DNA from: Dehalococcoidia bacterium
Lineage (GTDB): Bacteria > Chloroflexota > Dehalococcoidia > Lucifugimonadales > Lucifugimonadaceae
Length of the DNA: 64,000 bases
NCBI GenBank assembly: GCA_014239735.1
Contig: JAAZYI010000020.1
Coordinates: forward strand, 60,328 to 124,327
Direction of reading: 5' to 3'
The translations under genes were made by a program, and so were the position numbers. The notes under the pieces are model-generated. The model saw only the letters and a program-made list of their open reading frames with translations. It made no database searches and was not told where the DNA came from. This document shows positions 8,954 to 19,018 of the stretch, piece after piece. Each line of letters opens with the position of its first letter. Positions within the stretch are counted from its first letter, which is position 1.

Positions 8954-10053
8954 ATAAATCAATAATATTACCTTTCTTTCTTATTTTATTTATTACTTCT
9001 ATTTTAGGCGGAGCAATTGGAGGGGCCTTCCCTTTTGGAGGATTTTTTCAAAGTCCCATAGCTCATATTCAGCTTCCAGGAGAAATTATTCCTGGGCTTG
9101 GATTTACCAACACTTCTTTGACTTTATGGGTTAGCATGGTTGCACTACTAACATTTGTTTTTATTGCCACAAGAAATATGAAGAGTGTCCCAAATGGCAG
9201 ATTGCAAAATATTGCAGAGGTAATTGTTGAATTTTTTGTAAACCTCGCTCAAACAATATCAGGTGGTGAAAAAGGAAGAAGATTTGTCCCTCTAGTTTTA
9301 TCAATTTTTTTATGTGTTGTTGTTTCGAATTGGGTAGGGGTTTTACCAGGAGTTGGTACGATTGGAATAGTTGAATCTGCTGAAGTTGTATATTCTCATA
9401 AAGAGCATAAAACGGATGCCTGTCACAGTTCAGATCACAGTTCAGATCATTTAAAAGAATATACTTGCAAAGAAGCACTTAAAGAACATTTAGTAGTTTT
9501 TAATAAGATTCCTGGATTAGGAATAAGCTATCTTCCACCTGGTAGAGGTGAAGATAAAATTAAAAATGGCGGTGGAGTAGTATTAGTCGAAGATGTAATT
9601 AATAACCATAGTAAAATTGAAAGTGGTGAGTTAGAAGGTAAATCTGCAGGAAGACTTCTACCAATTTTGAGAGGGGCAAATACTGACCTAAATACCACTC
9701 TGGCAATAGCAATAGTTGCTATGCTTGCAGTTCAATTTTGGGGCATCAGTGCACTAGGGATAAAAAAATATGGTGGTAAATTTTTCAATTTTTCTTCCCC
9801 AATAATGCTATTTGTAGGACTACTTGAACTTATAGCTGAACTTGCAAGAGTTGTTAGTTTTACGTTTAGGTTATTCGGTAACATGTTCGCAGGAGAAGTT
9901 TTGCTTGTTGCAATGATGTTCTTGTTGCCATTTATTGGTATTATTCCGTTTATGGGACTTGAGTTATTTGTAGGCGTTATTCAAGCATTTATATTTTCTA
10001 TATTGACTTTGATTTTTGGAATTACAGCAATTTCAGATCATAGTGAACATTAA
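8950..10053 (+). CDS. atpB: ATP synthase F0 subunit a, with an inserted segment
   Basis: This is the proton-channel stator subunit of F0. The essential Arg lies in FTFRLFGNMFAGE, and NTDLNTTLAIAI matches the conserved Asn/Asp block. At 367 residues it is much longer than the usual 240-290. The extra length sits at about residues 140-230, between GVGTIG and RGANTDLN. It is hydrophilic and rich in His, Cys and Asp (HKEHKTDACHSSD), with a perfect 12 bp tandem repeat. The flanking membrane segments look intact, so the protein is expected to work. The start overlaps atpZ by 4 bp. Confidence 0.95.
   Translation: MNKSIILPFFLILFITSILGGAIGGAFPFGGFFQSPIAHIQLPGEIIPGLGFTNTSLTLWVSMVALLTFVFIATRNMKSVPNGRLQNIAEVIVEFFVNLAQTISGGEKGRRFVPLVLSIFLCVVVSNWVGVLPGVGTIGIVESAEVVYSHKEHKTDACHSSDHSSDHLKEYTCKEALKEHLVVFNKIPGLGISYLPPGRGEDKIKNGGGVVLVEDVINNHSKIESGELEGKSAGRLLPILRGANTDLNTTLAIAIVAMLAVQFWGISALGIKKYGGKFFNFSSPIMLFVGLLELIAELARVVSFTFRLFGNMFAGEVLLVAMMFLLPFIGIIPFMGLELFVGVIQAFIFSILTLIFGITAISDHSEH
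9424..9447 (+). repeat. 12 bp perfect tandem repeat inside atpB
   Basis: The unit CACAGTTCAGAT occurs twice head to tail, in frame, and encodes HSSD-HSSD in the hydrophilic insert of subunit a. A recent slippage duplication is the simplest explanation. Confidence 0.9.
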
Positions 10054-10099
10054 AAAATTAAAAATGAACAAAAAAATTATAAACAAAACAATAAATTAA

Positions 10100-10375
<276 letters not shown>

Positions 10376-10402
10376 TTAAGAAAGGTTAAAAACAGGAGTA
10401 TT

Positions 10403-10882
10403 ATGGGTATAAATTTACCAGGTTTAATAACTCAATTAATTAGCTTTGCTATCTTGGTATTTCTTTTATCAAGGTTTCTTTACAAGCCTGTAGTGAAACT
10501 TTTAGATGAAAGAGCTGAGAAGATAAAAAAAGGATTAAGTGATGCAGAATCTGCTTCGAAGGGGGCAGAAGAAGCTGCTAGTAAAATTCAAGAAGAGCTT
10601 TCTCAAGCAAGATTAGAAGGAAAGAAGTTGGTTGAGGTTGCCAGAGAGGCTTCGAACCAATTAAGAGAGGATGAAAAAGAGAAAATAGCTGCTGAAATTT
10701 CTCAAATGATGGAGAAGGCAAAAAAGGAAATCAATAGCGAAAGAGATAGTGCAATTCTTGAATTAAAGAATAGGTTTGGCGAACTTGTTGTGGATGCGGC
10801 AGGCAAGGTAATTGAAAAAGAGATAGATGAAAAATCTCATTCTGAATTAATAAATAAAGCTTTAGAAGAAAAGGCACTTTAA
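10403..10882 (+). CDS. atpF: ATP synthase F0 subunit b
   Basis: This is the peripheral stalk subunit, 159 residues. One N-terminal membrane helix (LITQLISFAILVFLLSRFLY) precedes KPVVKLLDERAEKI and a long charged coiled coil with many Glu, Lys and Ala heptads. A GGAG ribosome site (aacaggag) lies 7-8 bases before the ATG. Its position between atpE and atpH confirms the call. Confidence 0.95.
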   Translation: MGINLPGLITQLISFAILVFLLSRFLYKPVVKLLDERAEKIKKGLSDAESASKGAEEAASKIQEELSQARLEGKKLVEVAREASNQLREDEKEKIAAEISQMMEKAKKEINSERDSAILELKNRFGELVVDAAGKVIEKEIDEKSHSELINKALEEKAL

Positions 10883-10897
10883 TTTAAGTAACATTTT

Positions 10898-11428
10898 ATG
10901 AAAAACTCTTCGACAACAAATAGATATTCTGACGCAATTTTTGATATTGCTAGGGAAGATAAAGAAGTAGATTCTTGGAAATTATTTTTAGAGGATTTAT
11001 CCGAAGTTTTCGGTGACTTAAAAATAGTAGAATTTTTTCAAGATCCGAAGATTAGTAATAAAAATAAACTTGAATTGATTAGTAATTCAGAAATTAAAAC
11101 AAGCACAAGACAGTTAAATTTTTTAAGATTAATTATAGAAAAAGGAAATGCATATCTTCTAGATTCAATACTTACTAGATTTAATAAGCTTGTTGATAGC
11201 TTAAATGGAATAAAAAGAGCAGATGTTATTACCGCTTTTAAGCTTGAACAGGAAGAGCTGGATAAAATTAACAAAAAATTAAGTGATTTAGTCGGGTCTA
11301 AAGTGGTTGGTGTCAATTTGGTTGACAGGAAAATCTTAGGAGGCTTCATAGCTAAATTTGACGATCAAATGCTGGATATGAGCATTAAAGGAAAATTAGA
11401 TAGATTAAAGGAATCAATTATTGATTAA
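10898..11428 (+). CDS. atpH: ATP synthase F1 subunit delta
   Basis: This subunit links the peripheral stalk to the top of the F1 head. It opens with a typical helical N-domain (NRYSDAIFDIAREDKEVDSW) and has the C-terminal block VNLVDRKILGGFIAKFDDQM, where GG and the following hydrophobic run are family hallmarks. The length of 176 residues is normal. It follows atpF by 15 bp and precedes atpA. Confidence 0.93.
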   Translation: MKNSSTTNRYSDAIFDIAREDKEVDSWKLFLEDLSEVFGDLKIVEFFQDPKISNKNKLELISNSEIKTSTRQLNFLRLIIEKGNAYLLDSILTRFNKLVDSLNGIKRADVITAFKLEQEELDKINKKLSDLVGSKVVGVNLVDRKILGGFIAKFDDQMLDMSIKGKLDRLKESIID

Positions 11429-11446
11429 GTAGATTTAGGAGAAAAA

Positions 11447-12952
11447 ATGGCTTCGCAAGATATATCTTCAGTGATAAAAAAACAAATTCAAGATTATGGT
11501 GATAAATCATCGCTAGTTGATGTTGGGACAGTGGTGGCAGCAGGTGACGGAATTGCTCAGATTCATGGATTATCGAATGTAAAATATAGTGAATTGCTTG
11601 AATTTCCTGATGGCACCTTGGGGATGGCTCTTAATTTAGAAGAAGACAGTGTTGGTACAGTAGTATTGGGTGATTATCTAGATATAAAAGAAGGTGATGA
11701 AGTAAAAGCAACTGGAAGAATTGTTGAAGTGCCAGTTGGAGAAGAGTTAATAGGGAGAGTAGTTGACCCTCTTGGCAGACCTATAGATGGAAAAGGGTCG
11801 ATTAAAACTAATTCAACTGCACCAGTTGAAAAGCCAGCTCCTAATGTTGTTAGTAGAAAATCTGTAGATCAGCCAGTTCAGTTTGGAGTTAAAGTTGTAG
11901 ATGCATTAGTTCCAGTTGGAAGAGGGCAAAGAGAATTAATTATTGGAGATAGGAGCACTGGTAAGACTGCTGTAGCTATAGATTGTATAATAAATCAAAA
12001 AGGTGAAGATCTTATATGCATATATGTGGGGATAGGCCAAAAATCTTCTAAAGTTGCAAGCGTAGTTGATACATTACAGAAATATGATGCAATGGACCAC
12101 ACAATTGTCGTTGCTGCGAATGCATCGGACTCCGCTCCGCTTCAATACTTAGCTCCTTATTCAGGTTGCGCAATGGCTGAATATTTTATGGATCAAGGAA
12201 AAGATGTTTTGATTGTATATGATGATTTAAGTAAACATGCTTGGGCTTATAGGCAGATGTCTCTTCTGCTTAGAAGACCTGCAGGAAGAGAGGCATATCC
12301 AGGAGATGTATTTTATCTTCATTCCAGACTGCTCGAAAGAGCAGCAAGGGTAGAGGAAGAGTATGGGGGAGGCTCAATAACTGCATTACCTGTGATTGAA
12401 ACTCTTGCTGGTGACGTATCCGCATATGTGCCTACAAATGTGATCTCAATAACTGATGGTCAGATTTATTTAGAATCAGATTTATTTAATTCTGGAGTAC
12501 GACCAGCTCTTAATACCGGATTGTCTGTAAGCAGGGTAGGAGGGGCGGCGCAAGCAAAAGCTATGAAAAAAGTTTCTGGTAGTTTAAAAATTGAACTAGC
12601 TCAATATAGGGAATTAGCAGCTTTTGCTAAATTTGGATCTGATGATTTGGATGATGTTACTAAAAAGCAATTAAGTAGAGGGGCAATAATTGTAGAGTTA
12701 TTAAAGCAGCCTCAATATGAACCAGTTTCTTTAGAAAATCAAGTTACATTATTGTATTTAGCATCAGAAGGATTGCTGGATGACATTGATGTTTCTGATA
12801 TAGGAGAGTACGAAAAAACTTGGAATGAATATGCGAATTCTAATGTTTCAGATGCCTTAGATAACATTAAAAAGTCTGGAGACTTGAGCGAAGAAGATAT
12901 GACTAAAATAAAGAAAGCAGCTGAAGATTTTAATAAAATTTTTAATACATAG
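11447..12952 (+). CDS. atpA: ATP synthase F1 subunit alpha
   Basis: This is the non-catalytic nucleotide-binding subunit of F1, 501 residues. The P-loop is [13 protein letters not shown] near residue 167. The arginine-finger region ([14 protein letters not shown]) and the beta-barrel block [12 protein letters not shown] are present. A good AGGAG ribosome site lies just before the ATG. Neighbours are atpH and, 2 bp after the stop, atpG. Confidence 0.98.
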   Translation: MASQDISSVIKKQIQDYGDKSSLVDVGTVVAAGDGIAQIHGLSNVKYSELLEFPDGTLGMALNLEEDSVGTVVLGDYLDIKEGDEVKATGRIVEVPVGEELIGRVVDPLGRPIDGKGSIKTNSTAPVEKPAPNVVSRKSVDQPVQFGVKVVDALVPVGRGQRELIIGDRSTGKTAVAIDCIINQKGEDLICIYVGIGQKSSKVASVVDTLQKYDAMDHTIVVAANASDSAPLQYLAPYSGCAMAEYFMDQGKDVLIVYDDLSKHAWAYRQMSLLLRRPAGREAYPGDVFYLHSRLLERAARVEEEYGGGSITALPVIETLAGDVSAYVPTNVISITDGQIYLESDLFNSGVRPALNTGLSVSRVGGAAQAKAMKKVSGSLKIELAQYRELAAFAKFGSDDLDDVTKKQLSRGAIIVELLKQPQYEPVSLENQVTLLYLASEGLLDDIDVSDIGEYEKTWNEYANSNVSDALDNIKKSGDLSEEDMTKIKKAAEDFNKIFNT

Positions 12953-12954
12953 AT

Positions 12955-13803
12955 ATGCCAAATTTAAGAGAATTAAGAAGTAGAATAAAAAGTGTAGAGA
13001 GCACAGCTCGTGTTACCAATGCACTTCAAATGATCGCTGCAGCTAAAATGAAAAAAGCTCAAGACAAGGTTATTGATGGCAGGGCATATGGAGAAAAATT
13101 GAATTCCATTCTTTCAAATTTCTATTTAAGCAATCCAGAAATTTTTAATTCCGAAGAAACTACTAAAGATAGTAAAAATTTAGTTATCCTAGTAACTCCT
13201 GACAGAGGTCTCTGCGGAGCTTTAGTATCTAATGTTTTAAAATCAGCTTCTAATTATTTTGAGAATAACAATTCTAATAATGAGATTGTAGTGATTGGAA
13301 AGAAAGGTAATAGTTATATTTCTAGAACAACTGATAATCAACCCGCGTTTTATCAGGTGTCTGATATGCCTACTTTTGATGAAGTGTCTGATGTGACTAA
13401 ATTTATTATTGAAAGACATTCCACAGGAGAATTTAGTGAGATAAATATTATTTATTCTGAGTTTATAAGTACTGCTGTACAAAAAGCTAGAATTAAAAAA
13501 CTTATGCCTATTCAAATTGATGAAAATTCAGAAGAAAAAACTTTCTCTGAATACTTGTATGAGCCCAGTCTTGAAGAAGTATCAAATGCTTTAATTCCTA
13601 GATATATAGAAGTTAATATATTTAATGCAATATTAGATTCTACAGCTAGCGAACATTCCGCGAGATTAGTTGCAATGCAGAATGCTACTGATAATGCTAA
13701 TGAATTAAAGCAAGATCTAACATTAGATTTGAATAAAGCAAGGCAGCAAACAGTTACATCAGAAATATTAGATATTATTGGAGGAGCTTTGGCTTTAGAA
13801 TAA
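12955..13803 (+). CDS. atpG: ATP synthase F1 subunit gamma
   Basis: This is the central rotor shaft. The N-terminal helix carries LRSRIKSVESTARVTNALQM with MIAAAKMKKAQ, and the C-terminal helix carries ARLVAMQNATDNA and the conserved ARQQTVTSEILDIIGGA. Both are diagnostic of AtpG. The middle domain includes TPDRGLCGALVSN. The 282-residue length is normal. It starts 2 bp after the atpA stop. Confidence 0.97.
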   Translation: MPNLRELRSRIKSVESTARVTNALQMIAAAKMKKAQDKVIDGRAYGEKLNSILSNFYLSNPEIFNSEETTKDSKNLVILVTPDRGLCGALVSNVLKSASNYFENNNSNNEIVVIGKKGNSYISRTTDNQPAFYQVSDMPTFDEVSDVTKFIIERHSTGEFSEINIIYSEFISTAVQKARIKKLMPIQIDENSEEKTFSEYLYEPSLEEVSNALIPRYIEVNIFNAILDSTASEHSARLVAMQNATDNANELKQDLTLDLNKARQQTVTSEILDIIGGALALE

Positions 13804-13812
13804 TGAAACTAA

Positions 13813-15237
<1,425 letters not shown>

Positions 15238-15239
15238 TC

Positions 15240-15488
15240 ATGAGTATAAAACTTGAAATAATAACATCTGAAAAAAATGTTTTTTCAGGAGATGTAGATT
15301 ATGTCGGAGTTAAAAGTGCCGATGGAGAATTAGGAATATTACCTAAGCATGTTCCTTTAATAACCGAGCTTGTTGAAGGCAAAGTTACTTGGAGACTTAA
15401 TAGTAAGAATGAAGAGGTTAATATATCTGGTGGATTTCTAGAAGTTGTTAATAATACAGTAACTATACTTGCTGACAGAATAAACTAG
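15240..15488 (+). CDS. atpC: ATP synthase F1 subunit epsilon, short form
   Basis: The 82 residues cover the N-terminal beta-sandwich: LEIITSEKNVFSGDVDYV, the conserved DGELGILPKHVPLITEL block, and NISGGFLEVVNNTVTILAD. The C-terminal pair of helices, which in many bacteria can inhibit ATP hydrolysis, is missing; usual length is 130-140. No frameshifted remainder is visible because the stop is followed directly by the convergent rex gene (4 bp overlap). Short epsilons lacking the helices occur in some lineages, so the gene is probably functional. Confidence 0.9.
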   Translation: MSIKLEIITSEKNVFSGDVDYVGVKSADGELGILPKHVPLITELVEGKVTWRLNSKNEEVNISGGFLEVVNNTVTILADRIN

Positions 15489-16162
15489 CCTGTTATCCTG
15501 CTCAGTCTTCTCTGTCTTAAGTGGTAAGTCATAGATTCAATTTCTAATCCTGGATCCAAATTTTTTACTATTACATAATCAGGTATTTTTGGAGTAAAAC
15601 TAGAAAAATTAATTAGATAATATAAATCATTCGCAATTAATGTGTCTGCTACAAATTGAGTGATATTATTGGGTGTAGCAATTATTCCAATTTTTATATT
15701 TCTTGTTTTTATAGTTCTTCTAAGATCTTTGATATTTTGGATTTTTAAATTAGAAATCTTTTTACCTATCATTCTGATATTAGGATCAAATGCTGCAACT
15801 ATCCTGTATGTTTGAGATTTCTTTTGTTTCATAAATTCCATAGCAGACCTACCTAGTGTGCTACCTCCAATTAATACGGCATTCCAGCTAGCATCTAGAC
15901 CTAATAATTTTTGCAAACTTTGCTTTAGTATTTTTACGCTATACCCTTTTCCATTAATTCCATTTATACCTAGATATGTTAAATCTTTTCTAATTTGAGA
16001 TGATTCTATGGGCATATATAATGATAGTTCTTTAGAGCTTGTAATTTTTATTTCTTCTTGTTGGAGTTGAGATAATATTCGCAAATATATTGGCAATCTA
16101 TCTAAAACAACTCTAGGAATATCTGAACTTAAATATGATTGCTTTATTATGTTTTTGGCCAT
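15485..16162 (-). CDS. rex: redox-sensing transcriptional repressor Rex
   Basis: Rex senses the NADH/NAD ratio and represses fermentative or respiratory genes when NADH is low. The N-terminal winged helix (RLPIYLRILSQL, then SSQIRKDLTYLGINGINGKGY) is diagnostic: RKDL and the GxxGKGY wing are conserved. The Rossmann domain starts at AVLIGGSTLGRSAMEF. Length is 225 residues. It converges on atpC and is divergent from hspR. A 7-5-7 palindrome lies 9 bp ahead of its ATG and may be an autoregulatory operator. Confidence 0.93.
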   Translation of the reverse strand: MAKNIIKQSYLSSDIPRVVLDRLPIYLRILSQLQQEEIKITSSKELSLYMPIESSQIRKDLTYLGINGINGKGYSVKILKQSLQKLLGLDASWNAVLIGGSTLGRSAMEFMKQKKSQTYRIVAAFDPNIRMIGKKISNLKIQNIKDLRRTIKTRNIKIGIIATPNNITQFVADTLIANDLYYLINFSSFTPKIPDYVIVKNLDPGLEIESMTYHLRQRRLSRITG

Positions 16163-16171
16163 GAAAACATA

Positions 16172-16190
16172 TTAAACTATAAAAGTTTAA
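16172..16190. promoter_or_regulatory. inverted repeat upstream of rex, candidate operator
   Basis: Perfect arms TTAAACT and AGTTTAA flank a 5 bp spacer, 9 bp ahead of the rex start, where the core promoter should be. It lacks the TTGTG ends of classical Rex sites, so Rex binding is only a possibility. An AT-rich chance palindrome is the alternative. Confidence 0.35.
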
Positions 16191-16203
16191 AATAAAAATT
16201 TAT

Positions 16204-16224
16204 GTTGACATGATCTGTATCAAG
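16204..16224. promoter_or_regulatory. HAIR-like HspR operator
   Basis: HspR binds HAIR, CTTGAGT-N7-ACTCAAG. Here the half sites are GTTGACA and TATCAAG with exactly 7 bp between them. The core TTGA-N11-TCAAG spacing is kept and 9 of the 10 outer core bases (CTTGA...TCAAG) match. It overlaps the -35 and spacer of the hspR promoter, so binding would block RNA polymerase. The inner bases (GT/AC) do not match. Confidence 0.6.
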
Positions 16225-16233
16225 TTATAATAT
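16205..16233 (+). promoter_or_regulatory. sigma70-type promoter of hspR-grpE-dnaK
   Basis: A perfect TTGACA at 16205-16210 is followed after 17 bp by TAATAT at 16228-16233; a TATAAT two bases earlier gives a 15 bp spacer. Transcription would begin near 16240, about 30 bases before the hspR start, with AAGGA early in the leader. Confidence 0.7.
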
Positions 16234-16271
16234 ACCCAATGTTATAAGGAACAGAATATAAGATATATAAA

Positions 16272-16613
16272 TTGGAAAGCGGAGTATACATAATAAGCGT
16301 TGCAGCTAGATTGCTTGAAGTTCATCCTCAAACATTAAGAAAATATGAGAAATATGGACTTGTAAGCCCTTCTAGATCTGTAGGTATGCTTAGATTATAT
16401 TCTGAAGAAGATTTAATTAGGCTCAAGATTATAAAGACCTTAGTTGATGGTTTTGGAGTTAATTTGGCTGGTATAGCTATAATTATGGAATTTGTTGAAG
16501 GCCTGGATGAGATTTCAATGATTGTAAATAGTATTAATGAAACTAATATGAGATCCAGAAAAAATATGCTAGATGAAAAATTAAAATCTTTGCTTTCAAA
16601 AATTATTATTTAA
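16272..16613 (+). CDS. hspR: heat-shock repressor HspR (MerR family)
   Basis: The 113-residue protein has the MerR winged helix: YIISVAARLLEVHPQTLRKYEKYGL is nearly the HspR consensus, and the family-specific block GVNLAGIAIIMEF follows. HspR represses chaperone genes with DnaK as co-repressor. The start is a TTG; there is no ATG or GTG between the upstream in-frame stop and the helix-turn-helix, so TTG is forced. It is the first gene of an hspR-grpE-dnaK operon. A HAIR-like site in its promoter suggests autoregulation. Confidence 0.9.
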   Translation: MESGVYIISVAARLLEVHPQTLRKYEKYGLVSPSRSVGMLRLYSEEDLIRLKIIKTLVDGFGVNLAGIAIIMEFVEGLDEISMIVNSINETNMRSRKNMLDEKLKSLLSKIII

Positions 16614-17126
16614 ATGGCTGATAAAAAGAAGGAAAAAAAAGTATCAAAATCAGAAGCTGAAATTATTGATTTGAAAAAGGAAAGAGATGATTTTAAGAAT
16701 ATTGCAGCTAGAGCTCAAGCTGATTTAGTAAATTATAGAAATAGAATGAAGATGGAATTAAGTGAAATAGAAAACAGAGGAAAGAAAACAGTTTCTCTTA
16801 AAGTTCTTTCTGTTATTGACGAATTGGATTTAGCACTGGATTCTGTAACAAAAAATGCATCATCAGATTTAATTTTAGAAGGATTAAATAGTATAAGAGA
16901 AAAATTTAGAATAATTTTTGAATCTGAAAATATACAAGAAATAACAGAAATAGAAAATTTTGATCCTGTTTATCATGAAGCAGTTTTAACTACAGAAACT
17001 GACGAACGTGAACCTGGATCAATAATTAAAATTTTAAGAAAAGGCTACACAATGAATAATGGTGTTATTAGACCAGCACAAGTAGAAATCGCAAATCAGA
17101 AAAATGAAGTTAAGGAGAAGAAATAA
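16614..17126 (+). CDS. grpE: nucleotide exchange factor GrpE
   Basis: GrpE releases ADP from DnaK. The 170 residues show a charged N-terminal coiled coil ([20 protein letters not shown]), a helical middle with [11 protein letters not shown], and the C-terminal beta domain with [13 protein letters not shown] and [21 protein letters not shown], all diagnostic. It starts immediately after the hspR stop and its TAA overlaps the dnaK ATG (TAATG). Confidence 0.96.
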   Translation: MADKKKEKKVSKSEAEIIDLKKERDDFKNIAARAQADLVNYRNRMKMELSEIENRGKKTVSLKVLSVIDELDLALDSVTKNASSDLILEGLNSIREKFRIIFESENIQEITEIENFDPVYHEAVLTTETDEREPGSIIKILRKGYTMNNGVIRPAQVEIANQKNEVKEKK

Positions 17127-19018
17127 TGACTAAAATAATTGGAATTGATCTTGGAACTACTAACTCTGCAGTTGCAGTAATGGAGGCGGGGGAACCTATA
17201 ATTTTAGAAAATAAAGAAGGAAAGAGAACCACCCCTTCAGTAGTTGGGGTGAATTCAAAAACTGATGAAAGATTTGTTGGAGAGCTTGCTAGGAGACAAA
17301 GTGTTACTAATGCAGAGAATACTATTTATTCAGCAAAAAGATTTATTGGAAGAAGATTTGATGATTCTTCAGTTAAAGAAGATGCATCTAGAATTTCATA
17401 TAAACTTGAAAAAGCTAAAAATGGAGATGTTGAAGTACTGCTTTCTGGAAAAAAACACTCTACTCCAGAAATTTCTGCAATGGTTCTGCAGAAGTTAAAA
17501 GAGGACGCTGAACATAAATTAGGGGACAAAGTTACTCAGGCAGTTATTACTGTTCCTGCATATTTTAGTGACAGTCAAAGAGAAGCTACAAAGGTTGCAG
17601 GCAAGATAGCTGGCCTGGAGGTTATGAGAATAATTAATGAACCTACTGCAGCTTCATTAGCATACGGTTTAGACTCCAAAGGTGATAAAACGATTGCAGT
17701 TTATGATTTAGGAGGTGGGACATTTGATGTAACTATTCTGCAATTAGGCGAAGGTGTTTTTGAAGTTAAATCAACTAATGGAGACACTCACCTTGGGGGA
17801 GATGATTTTGATAATCTCCTTTTAGATCATGTTGCTGAAGAGTTCAAGAAAAATGAAGGAATAGATTTAAAAAAGGATCCTGCAGCTTTGCAGAGATTAA
17901 GAGTTGAAGTAGAAAGGGCTAAAATTGAATTATCTACTGTTACCCAAACAGAAATAAATTTACCTTTTATAACAGCTGATGCTAATGGGCCTAAGCATTT
18001 AGTTTCAAATATAACCAGAGCCAAGTTAGAAGAAATTACTACAAGCCTTATTGAAAGAACAGTTAAGCCTTGTAAGCAGGCCATAAAGGACTCTGAGATA
18101 GACACAAAATCAATCTCGGATATTATTTTGGTTGGTGGAATGACGAGAATGCCAGCAGTAATTAATAAGGTCAAAGAGATATTTGGAAAAGATGCTTCTG
18201 CGGGGATTAACCCTGATGAAGTAGTTGCAATGGGAGCGGCTATTCAAGCAGGAGTATTAGAAGGTGATGTGAAGGATGTTTTATTATTAGATGTTACTCC
18301 TCTTTCTGTAGGAATTGAAACATTGGGAGGAGTTAGAACTACTCTAATTGAGAGGAATACAACTATCCCAACATCAAAAAGTGAAACATTTACTACTGCA
18401 GCTGACAATCAGACAAGTGTTGAAATTCATGTATTGCAAGGTGAAAGAGAGATGGCTACAGATAATGTTTCAATAGGAAGATTTAATCTTGATGGAATAG
18501 CTTCAGCTCAAAGGGGAGTTCCTCAAGTTGAAGTAACATTTGATATAGATGCTGATGGAATCCTGAAAGTTTCAGCTAAAGATAAAGGGACTGGAAAGGA
18601 ACAGCATATAACTATAACTGGTAGATCTGGACTAGATGAAAGTGAAATAGATAAGCTAGTTAACGAAGCGTCTCAATTTGCTGAAGAAGACAAGGCGAAA
18701 AAAGAGAAAGTTGATGCAAGAAATAATGGAGAAAGTACTGTCTATGCATCAGAAAAATTACTTAATGAAAATGGAGATAAAATTCCAGAAGATAAGAAAT
18801 TAGATATAAGTGAATTAAAAGAAAAGTTGAGTTCATTATTATCAAGCGAAGAAGAGAATACGGAAGAGATTATAAATACGACTAATGAACTTCAATCAAA
18901 GATGCAGGAAGCTGGTCAGGATATTTATTCCGATACACAAACTCAAGAATCAGATGATAATGATGACTCTCAAAGTAATGATTCAGATACAATAGAAGGA
19001 GAATATAAGGAGGCATAA
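17126..19018 (+). CDS. dnaK: chaperone protein DnaK (Hsp70)
   Basis: This is the ATP-driven chaperone. The nucleotide-binding domain shows [15 protein letters not shown], the phosphate 2 motif [15 protein letters not shown] and [16 protein letters not shown]; the linker [11 protein letters not shown] leads to the substrate domain. The acidic tail ends in EGEYKEA. At 630 residues it is full length. No dnaJ follows; instead the stop overlaps the ATG of a FAH-family gene. Confidence 0.98.
   Translation: MTKIIGIDLGTTNSAVAVMEAGEPIILENKEGKRTTPSVVGVNSKTDERFVGELARRQSVTNAENTIYSAKRFIGRRFDDSSVKEDASRISYKLEKAKNGDVEVLLSGKKHSTPEISAMVLQKLKEDAEHKLGDKVTQAVITVPAYFSDSQREATKVAGKIAGLEVMRIINEPTAASLAYGLDSKGDKTIAVYDLGGGTFDVTILQLGEGVFEVKSTNGDTHLGGDDFDNLLLDHVAEEFKKNEGIDLKKDPAALQRLRVEVERAKIELSTVTQTEINLPFITADANGPKHLVSNITRAKLEEITTSLIERTVKPCKQAIKDSEIDTKSISDIILVGGMTRMPAVINKVKEIFGKDASAGINPDEVVAMGAAIQAGVLEGDVKDVLLLDVTPLSVGIETLGGVRTTLIERNTTIPTSKSETFTTAADNQTSVEIHVLQGEREMATDNVSIGRFNLDGIASAQRGVPQVEVTFDIDADGILKVSAKDKGTGKEQHITITGRSGLDESEIDKLVNEASQFAEEDKAKKEKVDARNNGESTVYASEKLLNENGDKIPEDKKLDISELKEKLSSLLSSEEENTEEIINTTNELQSKMQEAGQDIYSDTQTQESDDNDDSQSNDSDTIEGEYKEA

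Noticed and set aside
17265-18174. ORFs in other frames of dnaK
   Set aside because: These are shadows of a strongly conserved gene.
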